Positions 39,871 to 52,500 of a DNA stretch of 64,000 nucleotides are shown here, in pieces. How positions within the stretch are numbered: position 1 is the stretch's first letter; each line of letters begins with the position of its first letter. The notes beneath the pieces were generated by a model, which did not search any database, was not told the DNA's origin, and saw nothing but the letters and a program-made list of their open reading frames with translations. Origin of the DNA: Planctomycetota bacterium (GTDB lineage: Bacteria; Planctomycetota; Phycisphaerae; UBA1845); assembly GCA_024280855.1 (NCBI GenBank), contig JAJRPG010000096.1, positions 1 through 64,000 of the forward strand. The letters are read 5' to 3'. The translations under genes were made by a program, and so were the position numbers.

Positions 39871-40435
39871 GACGATCTCGCTCGCTGAGTTCAGCACTCA
39901 ACCAGGCTCGCGTCCGTCGCCATTCCTTCTCGATGGTGCGTGTACTCACATCGAAGAACGTTGCGATTTCTTGGGTCGTCAATCCTCCGAAAAATCGTAG
40001 CTCGACGATTCGCGCTTGTCGGGCGTCCAAGGCTGCTAATGTCTCCAATACTTCGTTCAATGCCAAGAGATCGACCTGTCGTTCGCTAATTGGATCGGCG
40101 AGGTCGCAAAGCGTGACGCGTTCACGAGCGTCGTTACCTCCACGCTTAGCCGCCTTCCGCCGTCGAGCGTGATCGCTGAGAATCTGTCGCATTGCGGTAG
40201 CTGCAATTGCCAGAAAGTGTTCTCGGTCTTTCCAGACGCCCTCTCTCGGCGCGATCAACTTGAGATAAGCCTCGTGGACCAACGCCGTCGGTTGAAGTGT
40301 CTGGTCAGGACGCTGGCCGCGGAAATAATTGCCCGCCAGTGCCCGTAAATGGTCATAGACTAACGGAAACAGCGCCTCAGCGGCGGACCCGTCACCTTGT
40401 GCCATTCGTTCAAGAATGATTGTCGCATCGCTCAT
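39860..40435 (-). CDS. ECF-type RNA polymerase sigma factor
   Basis: Sigma-70 regions 2/4 (LAALDARQARIVELRFFGGLTTQEIATFFDVSTRTIEKEWRRTRAWL); overlaps the kinase gene. Confidence 0.9.
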   Translation of the reverse strand: MSDATIILERMAQGDGSAAEALFPLVYDHLRALAGNYFRGQRPDQTLQPTALVHEAYLKLIAPREGVWKDREHFLAIAATAMRQILSDHARRRKAAKRGGNDARERVTLCDLADPISERQVDLLALNEVLETLAALDARQARIVELRFFGGLTTQEIATFFDVSTRTIEKEWRRTRAWLSAELSERDRHGS

Positions 40436-40633
40436 TTTCAGTCTTTTCCAAATCCAACTCGCGCAGCCCCAAAACCATTATACCCATTTGAAGCCTCCTG
40501 TGGCTCCTCCAGCGGTCCAAGGAGGATAAATCATTTTTTTCGTCGGTTCGGTTCGGGTTCAGGGCGTTTTTTGCGTGGACTAAAGGGGGGAGGACAGCCT
40601 AACCCGGAGATTGGTAAAACGGAGAAACAGGTA

Positions 40634-42466
40634 ATGAAATCGTTCAAGCAAACAAATGAATCGTCAGCGTTGAAGCATCGGGTGGCATGGACAAGCTGTA
40701 GCTTACCCGTGTGGGTCACGCACGTGTTTGGAATCATGTTGGTAACGTGTACCGGCACCGTTGCACAAGGCGCTGTGATCAACGTCGACCCAGGTCAATC
40801 GATCCAAGCAGCCATTGATGTAGCCAATGACGGTGATGAAATCGTCGTAGCTCCAGGGACTTATGCGCCGATCGATTTTCTCGGCAAGAGGCTCATAATC
40901 CGCAGCACGGGCGGTCCCAAGGTGACCATTATCGATGCAGCCGGAGGCCCCACTGGGGTCACCCTAAGAAACGCAGAGCCGGATGGCACTAAGCTAGACG
41001 GCTTCACATTGACCGGCGGCACGGGTCAAACAATTCCGGGGACGAATTGGACCGGAGGCGGGGGAATGTTCATTACGGGGGACGCCCATGTTGTCGTTCA
41101 AAACAGCGTCATTACCAAAAATCATTTGAACTCCTTAAAAGCATTCGTTATCATAGGCGGCGGCGTCTATAAGGGAGTTTCCACGGTTACATTCATCGAC
41201 AGCGAGTTTTCATATAACTCGGCGGACCTCCTAAACGGCGGGCTTGGTGGAGCCATTGGAAGTTTGTTTCCTACTATTGGTACAGTGGAAAACACAGCTA
41301 CTTTCATTCGGTGTTCCTTTATCGGTAATACGCAAGAGCTTAGTACGGTCTATGTCGGTAATGACCTAGAAAGTAGCTGGTATTTTGATTCGTGCCACTT
41401 TATTGGAAACATCATGGAACAATCCACTGACAGTTTCGGTGGTGTCCTCTTGATGGTAACGAAACACACTTCCTTAACGAACTGTCTGTTCAGCGGAAAT
41501 ATCATTCAAAATAATCAAGGAGTCCTCCTGTCCGTCGCAGGAGGCGATACGGTCATTGATCACTGCACATTTACCAATAATGTGACTGGTAGTCTCCTGT
41601 ATGTTACTCTAGCGGCCCCCATCAGTAACAGCATTTTATATGATAATGACCTTGCGACGTTCGGTCGCATTTTTACCAGCCCATTCGGTGGTAGCACATT
41701 CAATGTGAAGTATAGCAATATCCAGGGCGGTCATCCGGGCGTTGGCAACATCGATGCAGAGCCCCTGTTCCGAGATCCACTGGGGCCAGATGGTGTTGCG
41801 GGTACGCTGGATGATGATCTTCGCTTGCTTCCTTTTTCGCCCTCAGCTGAAACTGGCAGCAACGCCGCGACGCCGGCAGACATACTTGACGTCGATGGTG
41901 ATGGTGACACGACAGAGGCACTACCGTTCGATATAGATGGACTGGCGCGGGTACTTGATGCTGACAACGACGGCACGGCTACCACCGACATGGGCGCTCA
42001 TGAAGTCCCGACCAACGCATGTGAAGTCGTTGCTTACCTGGATTGCGACGGTAACGGCCGCGAAGACAGCTGCGACGTATTTGATGGTATTGGTGGCCCG
42101 GATTGCAATGGAAACTTTTTTATTGACTCATGCGAGATAGAGAATGGCACGTTGAAAGATTGTGATGGCGACGGACTAGCTGACCTCTGCGAGATTGCAA
42201 ACGGCACGGCTCCCGACTGTGACGGAAACAGTATCGACGATGCCTGTGATCCCGACTTCGACGGCGACGGCACAAACGACGCCTGTGACGACGACATCGA
42301 CGGCGACGGTGTTCTCAATAGCGCGGACGTATGCAATGCCACTCCTCTGGGGGCGATCGTTCAGCCAAATGGCACGCTGCTCATGGATGGAGATGGCGAC
42401 TGCGATGTTGATTTGTATGACTACAGTATTTTCCAGGCCGAATTTAGCGGTTTGAACTCGAACTAA
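40634..42466 (+). CDS. Secreted parallel beta-helix protein with Ca-binding (thrombospondin type-3-like) repeats
   Basis: Signal-like N-terminus; VDPGQSIQAAIDVANDGDEIVVAPGTY; repeated DCDGDGLADLCE / DFDGDGTNDAC. Confidence 0.85.
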   Translation: MKSFKQTNESSALKHRVAWTSCSLPVWVTHVFGIMLVTCTGTVAQGAVINVDPGQSIQAAIDVANDGDEIVVAPGTYAPIDFLGKRLIIRSTGGPKVTIIDAAGGPTGVTLRNAEPDGTKLDGFTLTGGTGQTIPGTNWTGGGGMFITGDAHVVVQNSVITKNHLNSLKAFVIIGGGVYKGVSTVTFIDSEFSYNSADLLNGGLGGAIGSLFPTIGTVENTATFIRCSFIGNTQELSTVYVGNDLESSWYFDSCHFIGNIMEQSTDSFGGVLLMVTKHTSLTNCLFSGNIIQNNQGVLLSVAGGDTVIDHCTFTNNVTGSLLYVTLAAPISNSILYDNDLATFGRIFTSPFGGSTFNVKYSNIQGGHPGVGNIDAEPLFRDPLGPDGVAGTLDDDLRLLPFSPSAETGSNAATPADILDVDGDGDTTEALPFDIDGLARVLDADNDGTATTDMGAHEVPTNACEVVAYLDCDGNGREDSCDVFDGIGGPDCNGNFFIDSCEIENGTLKDCDGDGLADLCEIANGTAPDCDGNSIDDACDPDFDGDGTNDACDDDIDGDGVLNSADVCNATPLGAIVQPNGTLLMDGDGDCDVDLYDYSIFQAEFSGLNSN

Positions 42467-42896
42467 GACCCACAAGGTGGCAGAGCCAGAACGGTAAATT
42501 CAGTACATGACTTACGCACTTGTGCCCCGAGTTCAGCATTGAAAACTGGGAGGCCTCTGCTCAAAAGGGCTAGGATTGTCCAGCCTTGTCGTCTTGCGAT
42601 CAAACGGATTCTGAAGTGTACGTTAGTTGTGGTATCATCCCAGCATCGTCATCTAATACAGTAGCCGGATGCCAATAATTTAAGGCACTTATCCACAAAG
42701 CGTTGAGTTCCGATAAATAGCATCTTTGTTAGGCCAAAATGGTTGTTCAATTAGTTCTTCATTGTTCCAGGTCGGATTTCTTTGCTTGAGTTGTGGATAG
42801 GCTATAATTCGATACCTTTTGCATCATGTGAAGTTGAGGAAGCGGTTTGCTCTTCGGCTCGTTGGGGGCATGTACGTAGGAATAAAGGAGGGTGGA

Positions 42897-44376
42897 ATGG
42901 CACGACAGGTAATTTGGACTTGTATGGTGAGTCTCGTATTTGGGATGGTGGGTTTCCGTGCGAATTCCATTTGCGCTGTGTATGGTATGGATACCGTCCG
43001 GCTATATGCATCCAGCGACCTAGCAGACCTACCAAATCTTGTTGATTGCCTAACGGACCCTGGGGTACTGCCTGCACCAACTGGCATAATGACCGTGCAA
43101 CAGTGCCTTGATCTCTTCGACTTCAATGCCGACAACGATGTCGATTTAGGCGATTCAGCTACGTGGCTGCAAGTCGTCCAGGATTGTCCGGCGGAGTTCC
43201 AAGAATGCGTCACAGGCGATTGCCAAAATGAGTTAGCCTGTTTTGGAAATGGCCTATGCTCTGGTAACGCATGCGTTTGTGACGGCGGCTGGATCGGGAC
43301 TCGATGTTCAGCCGCTTGCGACGGAGGTGCTGACAACAGCTTCTGCCTAAACCAGAGCATTCAATGCCTGGGTCAGGGAATTTGCTTCGAAAACTTGGTC
43401 GACGACCAAATGGGAAACAACTTGTCCTGCTACAGTTGCACATGCGACACCCTGGCAGAGAAATTGGGCGGTGACACATCAACAATTTCGTATGTGGGCC
43501 CTCAATGTGAATGCGCAGGGGCTGGCGCTCGCCTTGACCATGCCGTTGAAGCTTCCTTGGAATACCAGCCTACTTACGAATGTGTCACAGATCCTTTCGG
43601 CGGCGGTTCCTGCAATGTCAGCCCATTCGACATTCGGCCAGGCGGTTTAGAAGAACTGACATTCGAGTTTTGGTTTCGAATTGACTTCGCGGACCATCTT
43701 TGGAACGTACCTTTGCTCTCCAAGCACGGATGCATACCGTCGCAATGGAATCAGCCTTCGACCTGCATCAAGTACCTGAATTGGGAAATCCATGTAGGTG
43801 TTCCGCAAGGTCTATCCAGTCAGCAACTCTATTTTTTCGCCACCGAGGGAGATAGGCACGGGATTGGTGGGACGAGCAACGGATATGATGCCACCAATGC
43901 TGGACCAATCTGGCATCACGCAGCCGTAGTTTACAGTAGCGCAGCCAATACGATAGACTTCTACGAGGAAGGAGTATGGGCTGGCGTAGCCTCAACATCA
44001 GAATTGAACGCATCGGTCCCCGCCCTTGGCTTCGTGTCGAACGTCGGTCCAATTACCATTGGGGGACTTCAGAGTATCTCCCCCAGTTGAAAACCAATTC
44101 ATCCGTTTTGTGGACGAAGTTCGAATATAGGATCACGCTCGTACTCAAGCACAGATTCTTGATAATATGCATACCGAGATCACCGACCCGGCTGAGCTGA
44201 GTAAACTGCTCTTGTATGTCAATTTCAACGAGCGAAACACAATGCCACAAGTTGTGCCACTCGACCACGGGCCACGCGCATTGCCTGGAGTTCTCGTCGG
44301 CGACATCGCGTATGAAGTCCCTTCGCCTGTTTTCGACCCGGTCGATCCGAATTCGCAATTATGTAAGGACTATTAG
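42897..44376 (+). pseudogene. Secreted EGF-like/LamG protein disrupted by a frameshift and a TAG
   Basis: ORF ends at 44090; the frame continuing to 44376 reads FVDEVRI*DHARTQAQILDNMHTEITDPAELSKLLLYVNF, with TAG (44128-44130) where LamG proteins commonly have W. Confidence 0.65.
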
Positions 44377-44851
44377 CCACGAGGCACACTGGATTTTCGA
44401 TGCGTTATCCCCAGTCCTTTTCGAAGCAGCCATAGATCGTCCCAGGCTCCATTACACGGTCAAGCAATCAAAAGCTAAGGCAAGATTGAAAATTATTATA
44501 TATTTTTTTTCGAACTGAAAAATATGCTCTATCGATAAGCCTACATTTGCGGATTCTTAACGAAAATAGCGATTTAGCAATCGAAATGCCCCTTAAAATA
44601 CGTCCTGCCATCACCAACGCTTCACGCCAACAAAACGCCATCATCTCATTTGATCTAAACAACGCATCAAAAAAAACACTCCCGATAGATCACCGGTCAC
44701 GTTCTTTATATAGACGGGTCATCAGCAGACAACTGGTGCATAGTACCCGATCGCTCTTTGACAACCGAATAGCATCTGCCCAAGCGCTTAGCCACGCATC
44801 CACAAATTGGAAGGGTGGCAGGCGAAGGAAGATTTCCATTCGTACTGCGCA

Positions 44852-46810
44852 TTACGCCTGGTACGATTCCACCAGCGCATCTACCACCGCAGGGTCAGCG
44901 AGGGTGGAAGTATCTCCCACCTGGTCAGGCTGCCCCTCCGCAATTTTTCGGAGAATGCGGCGCATGATTTTTCCCGATCGCGTTTTCGGCAGGCCCGGTG
45001 CCCAGTGGATGACATCAGGCGCAGCAATAGGGCCAATCTCTTTACGAACGTGCTTGACCAACTCGGCCTTGAGTTCATCCGTGTATTCAACGCCAGAGAG
45101 GAGCGTCACATAGGCGTATATACCCTGGCCTTTGATTTCGTGAGGGAAGCCAACAACGGCGGCTTCGACGACAGCCGAGTGAGCGACAAGTGCGCTTTCT
45201 ACTTCGGCTGACCCCATGCGATGACCTGACACGTTGATGACATCATCGACTCGGCCAGTGACCCAGTAGTAGCCATCTTCGTCGCGGCGACATCCGTCGC
45301 CTGTAAAATACAATCCCTCATAAGCTGTAAAATAGGTCTCCTTAAATCTTGCATGTTGGCCATACAGGGTGCGCATCATGGATGGCCAAGGCTGCTCTAA
45401 ACATAGCACGCCGGAGCCAGCGCCTTCTATGCGTTGCCCTTTTTCGTCCAACAAAATCGGTTTAACACCGAAAAATGGCAGCGTCGCAGAACCAGGCTTA
45501 GCTGGAATCGCGCCGGGTAATGGCGAGATAAGAATGCCTCCGGTTTCAGTTTGCCACCAGGTGTCAACGATAGGACACCGCTCATCACCTACGACCGTGT
45601 GATACCACATCCACGCTTCGGGGTTGATTGGCTCACCCACCGTGCCCAGTAGTCGCAAGCTCTTTCGGCTATGTTTTTTAACCGGCTCATCGCCATCGCG
45701 CATGAGCGCGCGAATAGCTGTGGGCGCAGTATAAAATTGGTTCACTTTGTATTTGTCCACGACAGCCCAAAAACGTCCGGCGTCTGGATAAGTCGGAATC
45801 CCCTCGAACATGACAGTCGTCGCGCCAGCACATAGTGGGCCATAAACGATGTAAGAATGGCCTGTAACCCAGCCGATGTCAGCCGTACACCAATAAATGT
45901 CGCCGTCGTGATAATCAAAAACGTATTTGAATGTGGTCGTGGTGTATATCATGTACCCGCCCACGGAATGCACGACGCCTTTTGGTTTTCCGGTGGAGCC
46001 TGAGGTGTACAAAATAAACAATGGGTCTTCGGAATCCATCCATTCCGGCTCGCACTCCTGCGAAGCGTCAGCCATGACATCGTGCCACCAGTGATCTCGC
46101 CCCGCGCGCATGTCGACAGGCATCTTATCCTGGCCTACTCGTTGAGACACGATGCAAGCACGAACCTGAACGCCCTGCTTGGCAGCATTAGCCATCGCAG
46201 CGTCGGCGTTTTCTTTTAGCGGGACAGCTTTCGCACCACGAAACACGCCGTCTGTGGTGATGAGTACTTCGCATGTTGAATCTACGATTCGATCGGCTAG
46301 TGAATCCGGGCTAAAGCCTCCGAAGACAATCGAATGAACAGCGCCAATTCTCGCACAAGCTAACATGGCGATGGCTAATTCTTTCACCATAGGCATGTAA
46401 ATCGAAACGCGATCGCCCTTCTTTACGCCCTGCGCTTTAAGCACGTTTGAAAATTTGCACACCTCGACATGAAGCTGGCGATAAGTCAGCTTGGCATCTT
46501 CGCCTGGCTCATTACCTTCCCAGATAATAGCTGTTTGATCGCCCCGATTTTCTAAATGGCGGTCGATGGCGTTGTAGGTAATGTTTGTTTTTCCGCCGAG
46601 GAAATACTTGATGGAGATATCGCCGGTAAAATCATATTCTCGAACTTTCGTCCACTTTTCTTTCCAATAAAACCCTTCGGCTATCTCACCCCAAAAGGCG
46701 TCGGGGTCTGAGATAGATCGGTCGTACATCTGCTTATATTGCTCGATTGAGCTAACGTGGGCCTGCTTTGAAAATTCCGCACTGGGAGGAAAAATTTTAA
46801 CGTTAGCCAT
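44852..46810 (-). CDS. acs: Acetyl-CoA synthetase
   Basis: Full-length AMP-binding synthetase ([59 protein letters not shown]). Confidence 0.97.
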   Translation of the reverse strand: MANVKIFPPSAEFSKQAHVSSIEQYKQMYDRSISDPDAFWGEIAEGFYWKEKWTKVREYDFTGDISIKYFLGGKTNITYNAIDRHLENRGDQTAIIWEGNEPGEDAKLTYRQLHVEVCKFSNVLKAQGVKKGDRVSIYMPMVKELAIAMLACARIGAVHSIVFGGFSPDSLADRIVDSTCEVLITTDGVFRGAKAVPLKENADAAMANAAKQGVQVRACIVSQRVGQDKMPVDMRAGRDHWWHDVMADASQECEPEWMDSEDPLFILYTSGSTGKPKGVVHSVGGYMIYTTTTFKYVFDYHDGDIYWCTADIGWVTGHSYIVYGPLCAGATTVMFEGIPTYPDAGRFWAVVDKYKVNQFYTAPTAIRALMRDGDEPVKKHSRKSLRLLGTVGEPINPEAWMWYHTVVGDERCPIVDTWWQTETGGILISPLPGAIPAKPGSATLPFFGVKPILLDEKGQRIEGAGSGVLCLEQPWPSMMRTLYGQHARFKETYFTAYEGLYFTGDGCRRDEDGYYWVTGRVDDVINVSGHRMGSAEVESALVAHSAVVEAAVVGFPHEIKGQGIYAYVTLLSGVEYTDELKAELVKHVRKEIGPIAAPDVIHWAPGLPKTRSGKIMRRILRKIAEGQPDQVGDTSTLADPAVVDALVESYQA

Positions 46811-46873
46811 GATGGGTACTCCTATACAAACTATAAGAAACGCTTTGCATCTCGTGACTCTGTGTTATGTCTA

Positions 46874-48217
46874 TCACGGATCGTAATGCAATCGCTGGCG
46901 ACTGCCAACGCCCTCGACGCCGCTTAGCAGAGTTGCGAGTTTTTCGACTGTAACATCCGTAGCCCCTTGATTTTCCTGAACGACTTTTCGAGCATTTTGA
47001 GCCAAAACCTGCGCCTCATCGGGATGGCTCAGTAGTTGTTTCACGCCCTCGGCTAAAAGCTCCGCACTTTTCACGACGAGGACAGCCCTGGCTCGTTCAA
47101 ACGTCGCAACGGGTAACGCGAAGTTGCCCATATGAGGTCCGACGATCATCGGCTTGCCCATCGCAGCTACTTCCATCGGGTCCGAACCGCCCATCGGGAC
47201 GAGGCTTCTGCCTACGAAAACGACGCTGGCCAGCGAGTAAAATTTTCGCAATTCGCCCATCGTGTCGCCGAGAATTACAGTTGGCGAATCATCCAAACCA
47301 TTGGCCTGGCATCCATCCGCTCGTTGGCTACGACGAATACATTTGAAGCCTTCGTTTCGGATTAACTTCGCCACATCGTCGAATCGTTCCGGTTTACGCG
47401 GCACGATAACCAGAGTTGGCGATGCCTGAGAACTTGACCAACTGGCGAGCAGTTTTTTGTGAGCCTCAAGAATAATCGCCTCCTCGGCTGGGCCTGTGCT
47501 ACCGCAAACCCACAGAGGCTTAGACTGATCGATGCCCAAAGCTAAGGCTAATTCGTTAGCACGTTCCACAACATCACTCACCGTCGCCGTGTCCCATTTT
47601 AACGACGAGGTCATCTCAACACATTCCGACGGTGTTCCTAGCGAACGAAATCTTTCGGCAATGGCTTCGTCCTGTGCGCCTACCCAAGAAAGCCTTGCGA
47701 ACATGGATCGACCAATCGCACCGAGCCAACCTAGTCGTTTCACACTTCGCTGCGTAAGTCGGCCATTAACAATCGCGATAGGAATGCCCCGCCGATGAGC
47801 CTGATGGACGAGATTGTACCAAACCTCCAACTCAACCAATACGATTAGCGATGGCCTGATACGCCTAAGAACTTTTGAAATCGTCAAGCTGAAATCCAGA
47901 GGAAAACGAAAAACCGCGTCCTGGCCAAATAGTTGAACCGCTCTTGCGAAACCTGTATCCGTAGTAGTTGAAATAACAATGTCTACGTCAGGCAGCTTGT
48001 GGCGAAGTTTTTTAACTAATAGCGGTGTACAATTTATTTCGCCAAGCGAGACCGCGTGAATCCAGATGCGAGGCTGGCTCGAATCACGCTGGCGCAAGCT
48101 ACCAAAGCGTTCGCGCCAGCCATGACGGTTCTTACCCAGCAGCAGCGCGTTGTACACGGCGACCGGCAGGTACAGCAACCCGACGAATAGATATAGGAAA
48201 TCTGCGAACCATCGCAT
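46874..48217 (-). CDS. waaA: 3-deoxy-D-manno-octulosonic acid (KDO) transferase
   Basis: RIWIHAVSLGEINCTPLLVKKL, GRLTQRSVKRLGW, GRSLVPMGGSDPMEVAAMGKPMIVGPHMGNF. Confidence 0.95.
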   Translation of the reverse strand: MRWFADFLYLFVGLLYLPVAVYNALLLGKNRHGWRERFGSLRQRDSSQPRIWIHAVSLGEINCTPLLVKKLRHKLPDVDIVISTTTDTGFARAVQLFGQDAVFRFPLDFSLTISKVLRRIRPSLIVLVELEVWYNLVHQAHRRGIPIAIVNGRLTQRSVKRLGWLGAIGRSMFARLSWVGAQDEAIAERFRSLGTPSECVEMTSSLKWDTATVSDVVERANELALALGIDQSKPLWVCGSTGPAEEAIILEAHKKLLASWSSSQASPTLVIVPRKPERFDDVAKLIRNEGFKCIRRSQRADGCQANGLDDSPTVILGDTMGELRKFYSLASVVFVGRSLVPMGGSDPMEVAAMGKPMIVGPHMGNFALPVATFERARAVLVVKSAELLAEGVKQLLSHPDEAQVLAQNARKVVQENQGATDVTVEKLATLLSGVEGVGSRQRLHYDP

Positions 48218-48302
48218 AGCCCACCATCGTAAGCTGGCTACTCGATCTGAGCAAATTCACGAAGGACTCGCGTGCTTTTTTGACTGCGCGTACACTAGGT
48301 GC

Positions 48303-49535
48303 ATGTCAGATTCTATTGCAACCCAGACGCTCCCCCACCTCACGGCTAATATCCCTGGCGTTGGCGGCGTGATTAAACGATATGACCGGGATTTCGTAGT
48401 CGAAGAACTGCCTCGCTACGAAGCCAGCGGCCAGGGAACCCACACTTATTTTTGCATCGAAAAGCAAGGACTCAGCACGCCGGCTGCGATTCGCGTGTTG
48501 AGCAAAGCCCTTGGTAAGCGAGATCGAGATTTCGGATATGCTGGCCTGAAAGACGTTCACGGGATAACCCGACAGATGCTGAGTATCGAACATGTTTCGC
48601 AACCGAAAATCGCGGCCTTGGAATTAAATCAAATCAAGATTATTTCCACCACGCGACATTCCAACAAAATTAAGCTTGGGCATCTACGGGGAAACCGTTT
48701 CGACATTCGCATCCGTGAAGTCTCGCCCCAGGTCAAAGATAACGCGCAACAAATTCTTGATGTGTTGCAAAATCGCGGGCTGCCCAATTATTTCGGTCCA
48801 CAACGGTTTGGCTTTCGAGGTGACAACGCAGCCATCGGGCGGGCTGCCCTGCTCAATGATTACGATGAAGCCATTGCGATGATGTTGGGGAGAACGACTC
48901 ACCGGGACAAAGGCAGCGCGAAGATGGCGAGAGATTTTTTCGACGCGGGAAATCTCGCGGCCTCAGCCGATGCGTGGGATCGTGGTTTTCGTGACACGGC
49001 TAGAGTTTGTCGCGTACTCTCTGAGTCAGGCCAAGATGCAAGCAAAGCCTGGCAGGCAGTTAATCATGGCATGCGTAAGCTTTATTTTTCTGCGCTGCAA
49101 AGTGAGATGTTCAATCAAGTGGTCGCTAGCCGAGTCAACAGCATCGATCAATTGCTCGACGGCGACGTAGCCTGGAAACACCAGAACGGGGCGTGCTTTC
49201 TTGTAGAAAATGTTGATGAGGAACAGCCTCGCTGCTCAGCTTTTGAAATTTCTCCGACCGGGCCTTTGTTTGGTAAGAAAATGAAAGAGCCTGCCGGCGA
49301 AGCGGCAAAAATGGAGGAGGCGGTCTTAGCGAAAGCCAATCTTAGCCGTAATCAAATCAGCTCACCGGAAGGAAAAAGATTAGATGGCGCTCGCCGACCG
49401 TTGCGCGTACCGCTTGAGGATGTTTCTCTCGATCATGGCCAAGACGATCATGGCTCATTCATCCACCTTACGTTTACGTTACCACCAGGTTCTTATGCCA
49501 CGACAGTGACACGAGAGATTTGCAAGAATGGGTAG
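48303..49535 (+). CDS. truD: tRNA pseudouridine synthase TruD
   Basis: FGYAGLKDVHGITRQMLSIEH, LPNYFGPQRFGFRGDNAAIGRAALL. Confidence 0.95.
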   Translation: MSDSIATQTLPHLTANIPGVGGVIKRYDRDFVVEELPRYEASGQGTHTYFCIEKQGLSTPAAIRVLSKALGKRDRDFGYAGLKDVHGITRQMLSIEHVSQPKIAALELNQIKIISTTRHSNKIKLGHLRGNRFDIRIREVSPQVKDNAQQILDVLQNRGLPNYFGPQRFGFRGDNAAIGRAALLNDYDEAIAMMLGRTTHRDKGSAKMARDFFDAGNLAASADAWDRGFRDTARVCRVLSESGQDASKAWQAVNHGMRKLYFSALQSEMFNQVVASRVNSIDQLLDGDVAWKHQNGACFLVENVDEEQPRCSAFEISPTGPLFGKKMKEPAGEAAKMEEAVLAKANLSRNQISSPEGKRLDGARRPLRVPLEDVSLDHGQDDHGSFIHLTFTLPPGSYATTVTREICKNG

Positions 49536-49578
49536 CGGTATTTACCAATCTTGTTATTCTTCTAGGATCGAACGACTA

Positions 49579-52500
49579 TCAGGAGAACCAGCCACGCTTT
49601 TTACTAGTACTACTCCCGGCAGTTTGTTTCTTTTCTTTCTTGGCTTGTTTAATTAAATCCTTGATCGGTTTATTAGGTGTGAGCCGTTGCAACATTCTAA
49701 CTTTTCTTGCGACTTCAGGGGCGAGGTCAGCCGGTAACTCTTGATGTTTGGATTTCGTGGGCTTGGCCGTTGCTTGATCGTCCGCTTCATTGGCCACGCT
49801 CTCGCCAGTGAATTTCACCGGAATTTCAACCGATGTTGGAAGTAGGTCACTATAATCAGTATCGGTCCCCGGCGCGGGTTCGTCGTCTGTGCCATCTATC
49901 TCAGCTTGTGCCGCCAGTAACGCCGCCTTCATAGCTGTCGCTTGATCGACCTCTTCAATTTCGGGATTGTGCAGACTCTCTTCTTCTGGATGCTGAACAT
50001 CTTCATGCTCGACTGCTTCATCGCATTCAACTTCACTCAACGGGTCGCTGGCAGGGCCAGCAGGTTCTTGCATCGCAGCGAAATCAAAGCCGCACCAGAA
50101 AGTTTCGATGGCTGAGTGCATGGCAGTATTTTCGACCGACTGAGACGCTTCACCAATCACACTTGGCTGGGAACTTTGCGATTCTAACGCTTGCTCACGC
50201 TTGTCAATTTCGAGCATCATGGCTTCCAGGTCTGCGCGATCTGCATCGAGTTTTTCTGCCGCTTGAGCCAATTCTTTTTGAGCCGCAACTGATACCTCTT
50301 CGTCCTGTCCCGCCTGCTCGCTCGCACGGTTTTCTAATTGCTTTGCCTGCTCAGCGTATTCAGACAATTGCTGCTCATGTTCACTTTTCGCCTGCTGAAG
50401 TTTTTGTTGTTGGTCCTCGTTGTCCCGCTCAACTTTATCAACCAGTTTCTTTTGGCGGGACAATTCCTGACGTGCCTGTTCAATATTTTCCTGCTCGTCC
50501 TTAAGTTGTTGACGCTGCTGCTGAAGATCTTGCTCAAGATTTTGTCGATGATTTTCGCTGGATTTTCCTTGATCCGCTAAAGTGGCCGCCTGAGTTTTTA
50601 ACGCTTTTTCTCGTTGCGCTAAATCGACATGCTGCTGCTCAAGTTCTTTTCGCGTGACGTCAAACGATGCTTTAAGCCCCTGTGCATCTTTATCCGTCGC
50701 GGCTAAGGAGTTCTCTTTTTCGTCAAGAATCTTCATGCGTTCATCGTAGCGTTTTTGCTTTGACGCTAATTCTTCTTGAGACGCAGATAAGGCTCGCTGC
50801 TTTTCCTGGAACGCTGACTCCAGCGTTTTTTGCTTTTCTACGCTTTGAGAAAGCTTGGCCTGGAACTCCTGCTCCTGTCGTTTGGCAACCTCTGCGAGTT
50901 CATTCTGTTGGTCCTGGATGTTTTTATTTTGTCTTTGAAGTTCATCTTGCTGACTATGTAGCTGAGACTCACTCTTTTCGAGGTCGGCCTGCTTTTGCGC
51001 AAGCTCTTTGCGCGTGACATCGAAGGATGCCTTGAGGTTATGGGCGTCCTTATCCGTAGCGGCTAGTGAATTTTCTTTCTCATCAAGAATTTTCGCCCGC
51101 TCATCCGTGCGCTTCTGCTGTGTGGAAAGCTCTTCTTGCGTGCGTACCAGCGCCTGCTTCTTTTTAGTCATTTCATTTTCGATGACTTGCTGCTGTTTCT
51201 TCCAGGCGTCTTGCTGAGTTTTCAATTCTTGTTGTTGCTGCTGATACTGAGCCTGCTCTTTCTCAAACTCCTGTCGCATGTTGTCTATTAGCTGCTTCTG
51301 TTTTTCAACCTCAGCCTGAGCTTGTTTTTGTGATTGGTCTAATTGTTGCTGCTGGCTTGCGAGTGTTTTTTCTTGTTGGTCTACATCGTTAGTTCGCTTG
51401 GCTAATGATGCTTTCAATTCTGTTATAGTCTTACTTTCTTTTTCCAACTCGGCGTGGCGCTGCTGATGTTTTGATTCCAGCGAGGCTAGTTCCTGTTCTT
51501 TAATTTTGCACTTATCCAGCCATTGCTGAGTTTTGCTATCATGCTGTTTCTGATTCACGCTCTGGTCATTTATGCTCTTATTTAGTACTTGCTGTCGATC
51601 GTGTAGCGCGATCTCGGCATCTTTCAGGGATGCCTGTCGCACGGATAGCAAGTTATCATCCTCACTCATTTTATTTTTCAATTTCGCAATCGTCTCTTGC
51701 TCAACCTTTAACGACTGCTGCTGCTTTTCTATTTGCTGTCTTTGGGTATTGTTAGCCGCGTCTTTTTGCGACAGGTCATCTTCTAACTGCTTAAGCTGCT
51801 CCTGTCGCTGGTTACACCGCTGCGCAAACTCTGTTAGCTTAGCTCTCTCGGTCTCAAGCTCATTACTGGCCTGGGTACATGCACTCTCTCTCTTTTGCAG
51901 CGCCTTTTCATTTTCTGCAGACGACTGATTTTGCTTGGCTATATCGTTTTGTGTCGTTTTCAACACGGCTTCTTGTCGGGCTATTTTTTCAGCTTGTGAT
52001 TCCAGCTGCGCAGCTTGCTTTTCTAGATTTTGATGTTTGCTTTCCAGCTCGGCCTGTTTTGACGCCATCGCTTTTTCAGCTTGATTACGATTCGTCGTAG
52101 CGTTGGCAATCTCTTTGTCACGATCGTCTAATTGTTTACCTAATTTATTTTGTTTTTCTATTTGAGCCGTAAGCTGTTCTTGCTTGTCGCGAAGCGCCAA
52201 CTCGCCTTTTTCAAGCTCTTGCGATTGCGCTGACAATTCGCTTTCCAGCTTGGCGAGATTTTTTTCCTGTATCGCCTGACCCTTGATTTTTTCGTTAATG
52301 CTAGCTTCACTAGCAGCTAATGCCTGTAGCCGTGTTTCCAGATTGGCTCGATCTGCTTCTTGTTTTTGATTGGCCTTGACGAAATTATCTTGCTCGCTTT
52401 TTAGTGTTTTCTCCGCCTCACTAAATTCTTTTTGTCTGGCTTCAAATTCTGTGGTTTGATGATTTAGCGCCGCGGCAGATTCTTCTATTGTTGAGCGATT

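Noticed and set aside
44128-44130. In-frame stop in the LamG gene as another recoding event
   Set aside because: It is TAG, not TGA, and is accompanied by a separate frameshift, so decay or sequence error is simpler.
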